This document shows positions 45,971 through 55,526 of a stretch of 64,000 nt of DNA, in pieces. A program made the position numbers and the translations under genes. The first letter of the stretch is position 1; every line of letters starts with the position of its first letter. This DNA comes from Massilia alkalitolerans DSM 17462 (GTDB lineage: Bacteria; Pseudomonadota; Gammaproteobacteria; Burkholderiales; Burkholderiaceae_D). The stretch is from NCBI RefSeq assembly GCF_000427785.1, contig NZ_ATYR01000004.1, positions 124,001 through 188,000 on the forward strand, read 5' to 3'. The notes under the pieces are model-generated. The model saw only the letters and a list, made by a program, of their open reading frames with translations. It did no database searches and had not been told where the DNA came from.

Positions 45971-46900
45971 ATGAACGCTACTCTGACCAGCCTGAACACC
46001 GACGACCAGCCCAATGATCTGACGAAAGTATCGCCGCAGATCAAGGCGCAGATCCTGGCCGAGGCGCTTCCCTACATCCGCAACTTCCACGGCAAGACCA
46101 TCGTCATCAAATACGGCGGCAACGCCATGACCGACGAACGCCTGAAGCACGGCTTCGCGCGCGACGTCATCCTGCTCAAGCTGGTGGGCATGAATCCGGT
46201 GGTGGTGCACGGCGGCGGTCCGCAGATCGACAATGCGCTGAAAAAGATCGGCAAGCAGGGCACCTTCGTGCAGGGCATGCGCATCACCGACGAGGAAACC
46301 ATGGAAGTGGTCGAGTGGGTGCTGGGCGGCGAGGTCCAGCAGGACATCGTCATGCTGATTAACCACTACGGCGGCCAGGCCGTGGGCCTCACCGGCAAGG
46401 ACGGTGGCCTGATCCGCGCACGCCGCATGTCGATGCCGGACAAGGAAAAGCCGGGCGAATTCCTGGACATCGGTTTCGTCGGCGAGATCGAGGCGATCAA
46501 CCCTGCCGTCGTCAAGGCGCTGCAGGACGACGCCTTCATCCCGATCATCTCGCCGATCGGCTTCGGCCAGGACGGCCAGGCCTACAACATCAATGCCGAC
46601 GTCGTCGCCGGCAAGATCGCCGAGATCCTGAAGGCCGAAAAACTCATCATGATGACCAACATCGCCGGCGTGCAGGACAAGGCAGGCAACCTGGTCACCG
46701 ACCTGTCGGCGCGCGAGATCGACGAGATGTTCGAAGACGGCACGATTTCGGGCGGCATGCTGCCGAAGATCTCGTCGGCACTGGATGCCGCCAAGTCGGG
46801 CGTCAATACCGTGCACATCATCGACGGACGCATCGAGCACAGTTTGTTGCTGGAAGTCTTGACCGAGCAGGCATTTGGCACTATGATCCGGTCTCACTGA
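45971..46900 (+). CDS. argB: Acetylglutamate kinase
   Basis: Phosphorylates N-acetylglutamate in arginine synthesis. 309 residues. [15 protein letters not shown] binds ATP phosphates, [18 protein letters not shown] is the substrate site, [15 protein letters not shown] and [21 protein letters not shown] complete the amino-acid kinase fold. N-terminal extension of about 30 residues. A TATAAT at 45908-45913 may be its -10 box, without a good -35. Confidence 0.96.
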   Translation: MNATLTSLNTDDQPNDLTKVSPQIKAQILAEALPYIRNFHGKTIVIKYGGNAMTDERLKHGFARDVILLKLVGMNPVVVHGGGPQIDNALKKIGKQGTFVQGMRITDEETMEVVEWVLGGEVQQDIVMLINHYGGQAVGLTGKDGGLIRARRMSMPDKEKPGEFLDIGFVGEIEAINPAVVKALQDDAFIPIISPIGFGQDGQAYNINADVVAGKIAEILKAEKLIMMTNIAGVQDKAGNLVTDLSAREIDEMFEDGTISGGMLPKISSALDAAKSGVNTVHIIDGRIEHSLLLEVLTEQAFGTMIRSH

Positions 46901-46943
46901 TTTTTTGTGGCGGAAATTTTCGCCACAGAAAATAAAAGGAAAT

Positions 46944-47018
<75 letters not shown>

Positions 47019-47040
47019 CCTCCCTCCTGCAGCACCTCCC

Positions 47041-47943
47041 TCAGTAGATCCGCTCCACCTTGATGCCGCGCTTGCGCAGCAGCTCGGGCAATCCGCCTTG
47101 TCCCAGCAGGTGCAGCAGGCCCACCGCCACCACCGCCTTGTCCTCGCGCGCCAGCAGCGCCGCTACCTTGTCCGCCATCGGTCCGTTGCGCTCGTCGAGC
47201 AGGATGTCGCGCGTGAACTTGCCGGTCAGGCTGTCGTCGCTTTCCACCCGCCGCATCAGGTCTTCCTGCGCGCGGCGGTCGGCGCGCTCGTAGGCATCGA
47301 GCATCTCGCGCGTTTCGCGCAGCTGGCGGCCCGAGGCCATGTCTTCCAGGGTTTCTTCCAGCAGGCGCCACTGTTCTTCGTCCGACAGGCGGTTCAGCAG
47401 GCCGGCCTGGTACTGCATGGTCTCGAGCTCGGCGATGCGGGTCTTGCCCTGGCGCGCCAGCGTGGCGAGGTGGTCGTCGACGCCCAGGGCCGGGTCGTAG
47501 CCCAGCTTGGCGGTCTCGAACACGGCAAGCATGGTTACCAGCATCCAGGGCTTCAACTGCGCCACGGCGGCCGGCTCCAGCCCGTGCTTGCGCAGCGCGG
47601 CTTCGATGCGCGCGCGACGCTCGGGCGCCAGGCCCGCGTAGCCCGGGCTGCCGGGCGGGAACATGCCGTGCTGCTGGACGGCGGCCGCGATCGCGGCCGG
47701 ATCGCCCTTCATGTCGATTTCCAGCGCCAGCGTGGGGGCGGCCGCGACCGCCGCCCGGATGCGCGGCTCGAGGGGATAGAAGTCGGCGCGGCCGACGTGC
47801 ATGGTGCCATACAGGTACAAGGTATTGCCCTTGTCCGTGGCCTTGAACAGCGCGCCCCGCGCTGTGCCTACTTCGGCTGCCAGCGCCTGGAAGGCCAGCA
47901 AGAACAAGCTGAGGAACACCACTATAATCGGACGTCGTCGCAT
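47041..47943 (-). CDS. TraB/GumN family protein
   Basis: 300 residues with a signal peptide (MRRRPIIVVFLSLFLLAFQALA). The TraB/GumN core begins LYLYGTMHVGRADFYPL and continues with LALEIDMKGDP and a C-terminal AREDKAVVAVGLLHLLGQGGLPELL. Members are putative metal-dependent peptidases of the Tiki-like fold (conserved His and Glu residues of GTMHVG and LEID). Role unknown. Divergent from the nucleotidase gene with 27 bp between. Confidence 0.85.
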   Translation of the reverse strand: MRRRPIIVVFLSLFLLAFQALAAEVGTARGALFKATDKGNTLYLYGTMHVGRADFYPLEPRIRAAVAAAPTLALEIDMKGDPAAIAAAVQQHGMFPPGSPGYAGLAPERRARIEAALRKHGLEPAAVAQLKPWMLVTMLAVFETAKLGYDPALGVDDHLATLARQGKTRIAELETMQYQAGLLNRLSDEEQWRLLEETLEDMASGRQLRETREMLDAYERADRRAQEDLMRRVESDDSLTGKFTRDILLDERNGPMADKVAALLAREDKAVVAVGLLHLLGQGGLPELLRKRGIKVERIY

Positions 47944-47970
47944 TCATTTCCCCTTGTTGTATTCGGAACC

Positions 47971-48714
47971 GTGGCAAATCATACCCTCCCCTCCCCCGTC
48001 TGGCTGTTCGACCTCGACAATACCCTGCACGATGCCTCGCATGCCATCTTCCCGGCCATCAGTGCCAACATGAACACCTACATCGCGCGCGTGCTGGGCG
48101 ACGACCTCACCCCCGCCACCCAGGCGCAGGTCGATGCGGCGCGCCTGGGCTACTGGAAGCGCTACGGCGCCACCCTGCTCGGCATGATCCGCCACCACGG
48201 CGTGTCGGCGGCCGACTTCCTGCACGTCACGCACGATCTCGGCGCCCTCGACAAGCTGGTGCGCGCGGAAAAGGGACTGGGCACGCTGCTGCGCCGCCTG
48301 CCGGGCCGCAAGATCCTGCTCACCAACGCGCCGACGCGCTACTCGACCGACGTGATGCGTCACCTGGGCCTGAGCCGCCACTTCGCCCACCACGTCGCGA
48401 TCGAGCACATGCATGTGCACCGCCAGCTGCGCCCCAAGCCTTCGAGCCTGATGCTGCGCCGCCTGCTGCGCAAGCATGGCGTGGCGGCGCGCCGCTGCAT
48501 CCTGGTCGAGGACACGCTGGCCAACCTGAAAAGCGCCAGCCGCCTCGGACTGCGCACCGTCTGGGTGACGCAATACCTGCGCATGAGCGACCCGATCGGA
48601 AAAGCCGGGCCGCGCATCGGACCGCTGCCGCGGACCCTGAAACGCCCCGGTTACGTCGATGTCAAAGTAAAATCCGTGCGGCAGCTTCCGGCGCGTCTGC
48701 ACCGGCTGCGCTAA
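47971..48714 (+). CDS. Pyrimidine 5'-nucleotidase-like HAD hydrolase
   Basis: 247 residues. HAD motif I is LFDLDNTLHDAS, motif II ILLTNAP, motif III KPSSLMLRRL, and motif IV ILVEDTLANLKSA. The pattern matches the SDT1/pyrimidine 5'-nucleotidase group that dephosphorylates UMP and CMP. GTG at 47971 is favoured because the protein then begins just before the fold; a longer reading in frame would run through the TraB gene region. slmA follows by 30 bp. Confidence 0.85.
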   Translation: MANHTLPSPVWLFDLDNTLHDASHAIFPAISANMNTYIARVLGDDLTPATQAQVDAARLGYWKRYGATLLGMIRHHGVSAADFLHVTHDLGALDKLVRAEKGLGTLLRRLPGRKILLTNAPTRYSTDVMRHLGLSRHFAHHVAIEHMHVHRQLRPKPSSLMLRRLLRKHGVAARRCILVEDTLANLKSASRLGLRTVWVTQYLRMSDPIGKAGPRIGPLPRTLKRPGYVDVKVKSVRQLPARLHRLR

Positions 48715-48744
48715 TACCAACAACAACACCAAACTAGGGATCAC

Positions 48745-49320
48745 ATGGCAACCAAGCCAGGTCAGCGCAAGCTGCAAATCCTCCAGGCCCTGGCCTCGAT
48801 GCTCGAGCAGCCGAAGGGCGAAAAGATCACCACGGCGGCGCTGGCGGCGCGCCTGTCGGTATCGGAGGCGGCGCTGTACCGCCACTTCGCCAGCAAGGCG
48901 CAGATGTACGAAGGCCTGATCGAGTTCATCGAGTCGAGCGTCTTCGGCCTGATCAACCAGATCGCCGAACGCGAGGAAGACGGCGTGCACCAGGCGCATG
49001 CGATCCTGCAGATGCTGCTGTCCTTCGCCGCCAACAACCCGGGCATGACCCGGGTGCTGATCGGCGACGCGCTGGTGGGCGAGGACGAGCGCCTGCAGCT
49101 GCGCATGAACGGGTTCTACGACAGGATCGAAATGGCGTTCAAGGGCGCCTTGCGGATCGCCGTCACCCAGGGCCACGGCCTGGAGACCGACGTCGCGGCG
49201 CGCGCCAGTCTGCTGGTGAGCTACGTAACCGGACGCTGGCACCGCTTCGCCAAGAGCGGCTTCAAGCAGAACCCGGCCGAAGGCACGGCCCTGCAGCTGT
49301 CGCTGCTGCTGGCGGCATAA
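48745..49320 (+). CDS. slmA: Nucleoid occlusion factor SlmA
   Basis: TetR-like DNA-binding protein that inhibits FtsZ polymerisation over the nucleoid. 191 residues. The helix-turn-helix is TTAALAARLSVSEAALYRHFASKAQMYEGL, which is the SlmA-specific recognition region, preceded by KPGQRKLQILQALASMLEQ. Another division regulator besides the Min system; the two lie 36 kb apart. Confidence 0.9.
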   Translation: MATKPGQRKLQILQALASMLEQPKGEKITTAALAARLSVSEAALYRHFASKAQMYEGLIEFIESSVFGLINQIAEREEDGVHQAHAILQMLLSFAANNPGMTRVLIGDALVGEDERLQLRMNGFYDRIEMAFKGALRIAVTQGHGLETDVAARASLLVSYVTGRWHRFAKSGFKQNPAEGTALQLSLLLAA

Positions 49321-49339
49321 GGACAAGCGCCAGGCGATC

Positions 49340-51175
49340 ATGGACACCCAGGAAGTATTCGCGCTGCTGGACGACGCCGGGGCGACCGGCGAGGCCCGTT
49401 CGCGCCTCTACAGCCGCCACGCCGGCACGCTGTATTGCACGGACGCCGCCGGCTGGCCGCAGCTGCTGCGCGAACTACAGGAAGCACTGGGACGCGGCCT
49501 GTACGCGGTGCCGCTGCTCACCTACGAGCTGGGTGCGCACCTCCAGGGCGTCCCGGCGCACCCGTTGGAAGGCGCGCTGGCGCAGGTGCTGCTGTTCGAA
49601 CAGTGCGAGCACCTGGACGCAAGCCAGGTCGAGGCCTGGATCGCCACCCGCGCGCCTGCGGGCGAACTGGCGGGCGTGGCCGGCATCGCGCCCAATGTGG
49701 ACGAAGCGGCGTTCACCGAGGCGATCCGCCGCATCCGCGACTACATCGCCGCCGGCGACACCTACCAGGTGAACTACACCTACCGCCTGCGTTTCGACAC
49801 CTACGGTTCTCTGGTCAAGCTGTATGCGCGGCTGCGGGCGCGCCAGCGCGTGCCCTACGGCGCCCTGGTGGCCCTGCCGGACGGCGGCGCCGTCTTGTCC
49901 TTCTCGCCCGAGCTGTTCGTGCGCCACGAGGCCGGCAAGCTGCTGGCGCGGCCGATGAAGGGCACCGCGCCGGCCAGCGGTGACGATGCGGTGGATGAGG
50001 AGCGCTCCCGGGCGCTCTCGTTGGACACCAAGAACCGCGCCGAGAACCTGATGATCGTCGACCTGCTGCGCAACGACCTGGGGCGGGTCGCCGCCACCGG
50101 CAGCGTCGAGGTGCCGGCGCTGTTCGAGGTGCGCCGCTATGGCGGCGTGCTGCAGATGACCTCGACCGTGCAGGCGCACCTGCGCGAGGATGCGAGTCTG
50201 GAGGACGTATTCGCCGCGCTCTACCCCTGCGGCTCGATCACGGGCGCGCCGAAGCGCCGCACCATGGAGATCATCCATGAACTCGAGCCGAGCGCGCGCG
50301 GCATCTATACCGGCGCGATCGGCTGGTTCGACCCACCCGCGGCAGGCAGCGCCAAGGCCTTCGGTGATTTCTGCCTGTCGGTCCCGATCCGCACCCTGGC
50401 GCTGGGCGCACCGGCGGGCGGCACCCGCAAGGGAGAGCTGGGCGTCGGCGCCGGCATCGTGTACGACAGCGACGCGGCGTCCGAATACGCCGAGTGCCAG
50501 CTCAAGGCACGCTTCCTGACCGGCCTGCCCAACGAGTTCGAGATTTTTGAAACCCTGCGCGCTTCCTGGGACGACGGCTGCCGCCACGTCGAGCAGCACC
50601 TCGATCGCCTGGCCGCGTCCTGCCGCTACTTCGGCTATCCGTTCGATTATGGCGCCGCCCGCGCGGCCCTGAACGAAGCCTCCCTGGCCCTGCCCCATGG
50701 CGGGCTGCACCGGCTGCGCCTGGCGGTGGCCCCCGGCGGCGAGCTAGCCGTGCAGGCGGCGCCGATCACGCCCTTGAGCGAGCCGGTGGCGCTGCTGCTG
50801 GCGCAGGAAAGCACCCATTCGGGCGACATCTTCCTGCGCCACAAGACGAGCGTGCGCAGCCGCTACGATGCAGCCTGGCGCGCCGCCGAGGCGCAAGGGG
50901 CTTTTGACGCCTTGTTCTTCAACGAGCGCGGGGAACTGACCGAGGGAGGACGCAGCAGCGTGTTCCTGCGTTTCGGCAGCGAGTGGATCACGCCGCCCTT
51001 GTCGAGCGGCCTGCTGCCGGGCGTGATGCGGGGGGTGCTGCTCCAGGCGCCGGCCTGGCGCGCCAGCGAACAGCTCATCACGCGCGAGATGCTGGCGGAG
51101 GCGGACGACATCGTCGTCTGCAATGCGCTGCGCGGGCCGCTGCGGGCGGTCCTGCTGGACGACCCGCAGGGGTAA
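49340..51175 (+). CDS. pabB: Bifunctional aminodeoxychorismate synthase component I / aminodeoxychorismate lyase
   Basis: 611 residues, fused PabB-PabC. The N-terminal chorismate-binding domain (1 to about 395) ends in the characteristic PMKGTAPASG, DLLRNDLGRVA, GSITGAPKRRTMEII and GIVYDSDAASEYAECQLKA. The C-terminal class IV PLP domain (from about 395, EIFETLRASWDDG) has the PLP Lys in RHKTSVRSRYDAAW and LFFNERGELTEGGRSSVFLR. It makes p-aminobenzoate for folate; the amidotransferase subunit PabA is not in the window. ATG at 49340. Confidence 0.92.
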   Translation: MDTQEVFALLDDAGATGEARSRLYSRHAGTLYCTDAAGWPQLLRELQEALGRGLYAVPLLTYELGAHLQGVPAHPLEGALAQVLLFEQCEHLDASQVEAWIATRAPAGELAGVAGIAPNVDEAAFTEAIRRIRDYIAAGDTYQVNYTYRLRFDTYGSLVKLYARLRARQRVPYGALVALPDGGAVLSFSPELFVRHEAGKLLARPMKGTAPASGDDAVDEERSRALSLDTKNRAENLMIVDLLRNDLGRVAATGSVEVPALFEVRRYGGVLQMTSTVQAHLREDASLEDVFAALYPCGSITGAPKRRTMEIIHELEPSARGIYTGAIGWFDPPAAGSAKAFGDFCLSVPIRTLALGAPAGGTRKGELGVGAGIVYDSDAASEYAECQLKARFLTGLPNEFEIFETLRASWDDGCRHVEQHLDRLAASCRYFGYPFDYGAARAALNEASLALPHGGLHRLRLAVAPGGELAVQAAPITPLSEPVALLLAQESTHSGDIFLRHKTSVRSRYDAAWRAAEAQGAFDALFFNERGELTEGGRSSVFLRFGSEWITPPLSSGLLPGVMRGVLLQAPAWRASEQLITREMLAEADDIVVCNALRGPLRAVLLDDPQG

Positions 51176-51181
51176 GCTGCT

Positions 51182-51793
51182 TCAGAAGCGGTAACCGAAC
51201 CCCAAGCCGAACAGCACCGGATCGACCTTGACTGCGCTTGCCTTCGCGCCGCCGACCATCAGGTCGCTGCGGATGTTCACTTTCTTCACGTCGAGGTTCA
51301 GCGACCAGCGCGCATCGAGGCGGATGTCCACGCCGGCCTGCAGGGCCAGGCCCCAGCTGTCGTTCTCGAGATCGGCCGCGCCGTCCAGCAGCTTCACGCG
51401 CGAGATGCGCGTGTAGTTGAGGCCTGCGCCCACGTAAGGATTCACCGTCGACTGCGGCGCGAAGTGGTATTGGGCCGTCAGGGTCGGCGGCAGGTGGCGG
51501 AAGCTGCCGATGCGGGCGCCGTCCAGGGTGACGTCGTGCTTCTGTGGATACGTCAGGATCAGCTCGGCCGCCAGGTGCGGCGTGAAGAAGTAGGAGATGT
51601 CGACTTCGGGGATGGTCTTGCTGGCCACGTGAATGCGATCCGCGGCGCCGCTGCCGGCCAGGGGCGCGGATTCATTCGCCGGGTCGATGTGGACGGCGCG
51701 CGCACGCACCATCCAGTTGCTTTCCTGTGCCAGGGCCTGGCCGCAGGCAAGTGCGAGAGAGATCGCCAGCACAGGCTTCAACAAGCTTTTCAT
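51182..51793 (-). CDS. OmpW family outer membrane protein
   Basis: 203 residues with a signal peptide (MKSLLKPVLAISLALACGQALA). OmpW features: SNWMVRARAVHIDPANES at the start, VDISYFFTPHLAAELILTYPQKHDV, PPTLTAQYHFAPQSTVNPYVGAGLNYT, and WGLALQAGVDIRLDARWSLNLDVKK, ending FGLGFGYRF. It forms an eight-stranded barrel for small hydrophobic molecules. Convergent with pabBC. Confidence 0.93.
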   Translation of the reverse strand: MKSLLKPVLAISLALACGQALAQESNWMVRARAVHIDPANESAPLAGSGAADRIHVASKTIPEVDISYFFTPHLAAELILTYPQKHDVTLDGARIGSFRHLPPTLTAQYHFAPQSTVNPYVGAGLNYTRISRVKLLDGAADLENDSWGLALQAGVDIRLDARWSLNLDVKKVNIRSDLMVGGAKASAVKVDPVLFGLGFGYRF

Positions 51794-51904
51794 TTCTTCT
51801 TCCTTTCGTCATGGTAACGAAAGGAAGAATATTGATGCAGCGCAAAAAAATCGTTGATGTGGATCAAATAACCATAATGGCAGAAAGGTTATTCGATCCC
51901 TGCC

Positions 51905-52504
51905 TTATATGGCGAGCGCCTGCTCGATCTTGCCGACCAGGGCCGGGTCTTCCGGCGTCACCTTGCTCGGGAAGTGTTCCAGCACCTTGCCATCGCGGCC
52001 GATCAGGTACTTGGTGAAGTTCCACTTCGGCGCCTGGCCGGTCGCCTTGGTGAGGCTGGCGTGCAGCGGATTGGCTTCCGGACCGGTGACCGCGCTCTTG
52101 GCGAACATCGGGAACTTGACGCCATAGGTGTTGAAGCAGAAGTCCGCGATCTCCTTCGCGTTGCCCGGCTCCTGCTTGCCGAAGTCGTTGGAGGGGAAGC
52201 CCAGCACCACCAAGCCGCGCCCGCCGTACTTCGCGTACAGCTTCTCGAGTCCTTCGTACTGCTTGGTGAAGCCGCAGTAGCTGGCCGTGTTCACGACCAG
52301 CACCACCTTGCCCGCGTACTGGCACAGGTCCTGCGGGGTGTCGTCCTGCAGGCGCTTGAAGTTCTGCTTGAGGATGGCGGGGCAGCTCATCGGCATGCGC
52401 GCGGCAGCCGGGGCGCCCGGCGTGGACGTGGCCTGTGCGGCGGCAGGAAGGGCAGCGCTGGCTGCGGCAAGGGCAGCGATCAGCAGGGCGGTGGTCTTGA
52501 TCAT
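51905..52504 (-). CDS. Glutathione peroxidase family protein, exported
   Basis: 199 residues with a clear signal peptide (MIKTTALLIAALAAASAALPAAAQA), so it works in the periplasm. The peroxidatic Cys is in NTASYCGFTKQYEGLEKLY; the motif GFPSNDFGKQEPG and KWNFTKYLIGRDG complete the Gln and Trp of the active site. A Cys replaces the selenocysteine of mammalian enzymes. The electron donor is likely thioredoxin-like or glutathione. About 45 extra N-terminal residues precede the fold. Confidence 0.88.
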   Translation of the reverse strand: MIKTTALLIAALAAASAALPAAAQATSTPGAPAAARMPMSCPAILKQNFKRLQDDTPQDLCQYAGKVVLVVNTASYCGFTKQYEGLEKLYAKYGGRGLVVLGFPSNDFGKQEPGNAKEIADFCFNTYGVKFPMFAKSAVTGPEANPLHASLTKATGQAPKWNFTKYLIGRDGKVLEHFPSKVTPEDPALVGKIEQALAI

Positions 52505-52597
52505 GGCGGGGAGTTCCCTGGTTGGTGATGCCACGATTGTAACGCAGCCGCCGCCTGTAAAGATGGCGGATGACGGCGGCGCCCGGACGATATCCGT

Positions 52598-53023
52598 TCA
52601 GCCGGCGTTCAGGCTGCGGTGCTCGATCTTGATGCAGTGGTTCATGACGACGTCGAGGCCGGCGGCGCGCGCCAGGTCGGCGGCGGCCTGGTTTTCGATG
52701 TCCAGCTGCATCCACAGGCAGCCGGCGCGCACGGCGATCGCTTCGCGTGCGATCGGCGGGATGTCTTCGGACTTGCGGAAGCAGTCGACGATGTCGATCC
52801 GCTGGCCGTTGCTTGCCAGGGCGTCGGCCGCTTCCTGCAGCGTGGCGTATACCTGTTCGCCCAGGATGGTCTCGCCGGCGTAGCTCGGGTTCACCGGCAC
52901 GATGCGGTAGCCGTTTTGCTGCAAGTAAGCGGCCACTTCATTGCTGGCGCGGTCGGGCTTGTTCGACAGGCCGACGATGGCGATGGTCTTGCTGTCGTTG
53001 AGGATCTGGGCAATGCTTCTCAT
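52598..53023 (-). CDS. CoA-binding domain protein
   Basis: 141 residues. The Rossmann-type CoA-binding domain: KTIAIVGLSNKPDRASNEVAAYLQ, GYRIVPVNPSYAGETILG, IDIVDCFRKSEDIPPIAREAI, CLWMQLDIENQAAADLARAAGL and VVMNHCIKIEH. The family (YccU-like) has no known enzymatic role. Strong codon bias supports the gene. Confidence 0.9.
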   Translation of the reverse strand: MRSIAQILNDSKTIAIVGLSNKPDRASNEVAAYLQQNGYRIVPVNPSYAGETILGEQVYATLQEAADALASNGQRIDIVDCFRKSEDIPPIAREAIAVRAGCLWMQLDIENQAAADLARAAGLDVVMNHCIKIEHRSLNAG

Positions 53024-53104
53024 GGTGGCTTGGCTCGATGTGGATTGGTGTCTAGCTTATCAGATTTGCATCATTGCTGGCGTTGCGGGTGCAAACGTGA
53101 AAAG

Positions 53105-53749
53105 ATGCGGGCACGTCCGATTTCCATTCCAAGCATGCGCCCTACCGCCCTCTCCTTTCTCACCGCCCTGGCCCTCTCGCTGCCTCTTCACGCGGCCGAA
53201 CCGCTGGCCGCGGTCGAACGCGCCATCGTCCCCGTCGCCAGCTGGGGCGGCACCCCGGCCGACGCGTCGAAAGCGCGCCGCCACACCATCAGCCAGATCA
53301 CCCTGCACCACCAGGGCGAGCCCTTCAAGCCGGGCACCGATCCGCAGGGCTACCTGCGGCGCCTGCAGTCGTGGTCGCGCGCCAGCAAGGGCTGGCTCGA
53401 CATCCCCTACCACTACGTCATCGACCTCGACGGCCGCATCTACGAGGCGCGCAACATCGACTTCGCGGGCGATACCAATACCGAATACGATCCGAGCGGC
53501 CACGCCCTGATCGAAGTGGTCGGCAATTTCGAGGAAGTGGAGCCGAACCAGCAGCAGCTGGAGGCCGTGGTCGACCTGATGGCGCTGCTGGCGGCCAGGT
53601 ACAAGGTCTCGCTGGACGACATCAAGAGCCACCGCGACCACTCCGATAAAACCGTGTGCCCGGGTGCGAACCTGTACCGCTACGTGAAGGAAGACTGGTT
53701 CCGCCACAAGGTGGCGCTGCGCCTGGCGGGTGAGCAGGCCAGGCGCTGA
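53105..53749 (+). CDS. N-acetylmuramoyl-L-alanine amidase (PGRP/amidase_2 family)
   Basis: 214 residues. A leader with MRPTALSFLTALALSLPLHA suggests export. The amidase_2 zinc site is visible: His in TLHHQGEP, the loop PYHYVIDLDGRIYEARN, and SHRDHSDKTVCPGANL with a His and the conserved Cys-Pro. It would cut the bond between muramic acid and the peptide. ATG at 53105 gives a slightly longer leader (MRARPISIPS first); ATG at 53135 is an equally possible start, and neither has a good ribosome site. Confidence 0.85.
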   Translation: MRARPISIPSMRPTALSFLTALALSLPLHAAEPLAAVERAIVPVASWGGTPADASKARRHTISQITLHHQGEPFKPGTDPQGYLRRLQSWSRASKGWLDIPYHYVIDLDGRIYEARNIDFAGDTNTEYDPSGHALIEVVGNFEEVEPNQQQLEAVVDLMALLAARYKVSLDDIKSHRDHSDKTVCPGANLYRYVKEDWFRHKVALRLAGEQARR

Positions 53750-53753
53750 GCCC

Positions 53754-55424
53754 TTACAACTTGCGCGCCGGGATGTTGCGCCCACCCTGTTTCAGCACGA
53801 AGCCCTGGCCGGCCGCCGGTTCGAAGCTGATCTCGGCATCGACGTCGTTCGAGAAGAACACGGTCTCGCTCATCGCAAAGATCTCCAGCTTGGGCTGCCC
53901 GGTGGCCTGGGCAAAATAGCGGTCGCCCTCGCGGCTGAGTTCCATCACGAAGCCCGGACCCAATTCGTAGCGGCCGACGCGGGTATCGAAGGCCGCGTTC
54001 GCGATCTTCACCGCCTTGCGGCCGGCCGGCGCGTCGCCGATACGTTGATTGACCAGCGCATTGCCATCCTGGTGCAGCGTCACGGCAGTCACCTTGCCCG
54101 CCGCGTCACGCTGGAATTCGAACCAGTCCAGGCCGCCCGGCACGAAGAAGCTATTGTCCGACGCGGCCTTCAGTGCTACCGGCGGCCGGCCGCTGCGCTG
54201 CATCACCAGGCCATCGGCGCTGCGGCGGAACACGCGCTGCACGCCCTTCTCGATCTCGTAGGTGCCGGAGACCGCGTCGAGCGCCGCGCCGTCCAGCGCC
54301 ACCTCCGTGAACTCGCGGTAGGGTTTGCCGATGGCGATGGCGGCCGCCTTGCGCGCCACCAGGCCCGGATTGGCCGGCCCACTGTCGCTGTTGGTCAGCA
54401 CCGCGACATACACCTTCTGCTCCGGGAAACGCAGCGCATGCGTCGCGAAGCCGTTGATGCCGCCGCCGTGGCCGATCGCGGTCGCACCCTGCACCTTGCC
54501 GGCTTCCCAGCCATAGCCGTAGCCCGTGGCCTTGCCGTCGCTCAGGCGGTACGAAGTGAACGCTCGCTCCCAGCTGGAAGGCTTGAGCAGGCGGCCTCCG
54601 GCGATCGCCGCATCCCAGCGCGCCAGGTCGTCCACCGTGGACACCAGCGAGCCGGCCGCATAGGGCTGGGTCATGCTGAGCGGCGCGGCGGCGCCATAGC
54701 CCTTCTCGGTGCGGCTATGGCCGGCCGCCACCGGCGCCTTGCTGGTCTTGACGCCCTCGTAATAGGTGTCGTGCATGCCGAGCGGTTTGAAGATGCGCTG
54801 CTCCAGGAAGCTGGCGTAGGTCTGGCCCGAGATCTTCTCGATGATCGCGCCGAGCAGGAAGTAACCCGAGTTGTTGTAGCGGTACTGGCTGCCGGGTTCG
54901 AACTCGAGCGGATCGTTCTTGAAGGTGTCGATCATCCGGGCAACGCTCATGTCCTGCGCCATGTTGAGCATGTAGCCCGGCTTGCCGGTGTAGCTGGGGA
55001 TGCCCGAGGTATGCGTCAGCAGGTGCTCGATCGTGATCTTCTTTCCCTTGGCCGGGTAGTCCGGCAGGTGCTTCGTGATGTCGTCGTCCAGCGACAGCTT
55101 GCCCTCCTCCGCCAACATCAGGATGGCGGTCGACGTGAACTGCTTGGTGATGGAACCGAGGCGCAGCGCCATCTCCGGACGCATGCTCACGCCTTTCGCG
55201 GTATCGGCCATGCCGTAGGCCTTACGCAGCACGGGCTTGCCGTCCTTGACCACGATGACCGTGGCGCCGGGCGCGTCGGCCTTGAAATACGGCGCAATGA
55301 AGGCGTCGATGCGGCTGGCCAGGTCCTGCTCCGCGGTCGCGGATGTGACGGCATCCTGGGCGAATGCAGCTTGTGGATGGCACAGCAGCAGCACGGCGGC
55401 GCAAATGGCGGTACGAAGCAGCAT
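53754..55424 (-). CDS. Serine hydrolase (beta-lactamase/esterase fold), exported, copy 1
   Basis: 556 residues with a signal peptide (MLLRTAICAAVLLLCHPQAAFA). Penicillin-binding-like motifs: SITK (SxxK), YNN in YRYNNSGYFLLG, and HGGG near GHGGGINGF. After a beta-lactamase-like domain of about 350 residues come two or three C-terminal beta-rich modules (VFRRSADGLVMQRSG; GRYELGPGFVMELS). The family includes D-aminopeptidases and esterases; substrate unknown. Start at 55424, consistent with AGGA 6 bases upstream and with the paralog's start. Confidence 0.85.
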   Translation of the reverse strand: MLLRTAICAAVLLLCHPQAAFAQDAVTSATAEQDLASRIDAFIAPYFKADAPGATVIVVKDGKPVLRKAYGMADTAKGVSMRPEMALRLGSITKQFTSTAILMLAEEGKLSLDDDITKHLPDYPAKGKKITIEHLLTHTSGIPSYTGKPGYMLNMAQDMSVARMIDTFKNDPLEFEPGSQYRYNNSGYFLLGAIIEKISGQTYASFLEQRIFKPLGMHDTYYEGVKTSKAPVAAGHSRTEKGYGAAAPLSMTQPYAAGSLVSTVDDLARWDAAIAGGRLLKPSSWERAFTSYRLSDGKATGYGYGWEAGKVQGATAIGHGGGINGFATHALRFPEQKVYVAVLTNSDSGPANPGLVARKAAAIAIGKPYREFTEVALDGAALDAVSGTYEIEKGVQRVFRRSADGLVMQRSGRPPVALKAASDNSFFVPGGLDWFEFQRDAAGKVTAVTLHQDGNALVNQRIGDAPAGRKAVKIANAAFDTRVGRYELGPGFVMELSREGDRYFAQATGQPKLEIFAMSETVFFSNDVDAEISFEPAAGQGFVLKQGGRNIPARKL

Positions 55425-55526
55425 GGTCGGTCCTTTTCCTTGTTGTAGGGGCTGGACAAGAATAGGCCCGGCTTGCCTGGACGGCAAACACCGGGCGACA
55501 AACGGCCGCTTAACCGGCCCAGACGG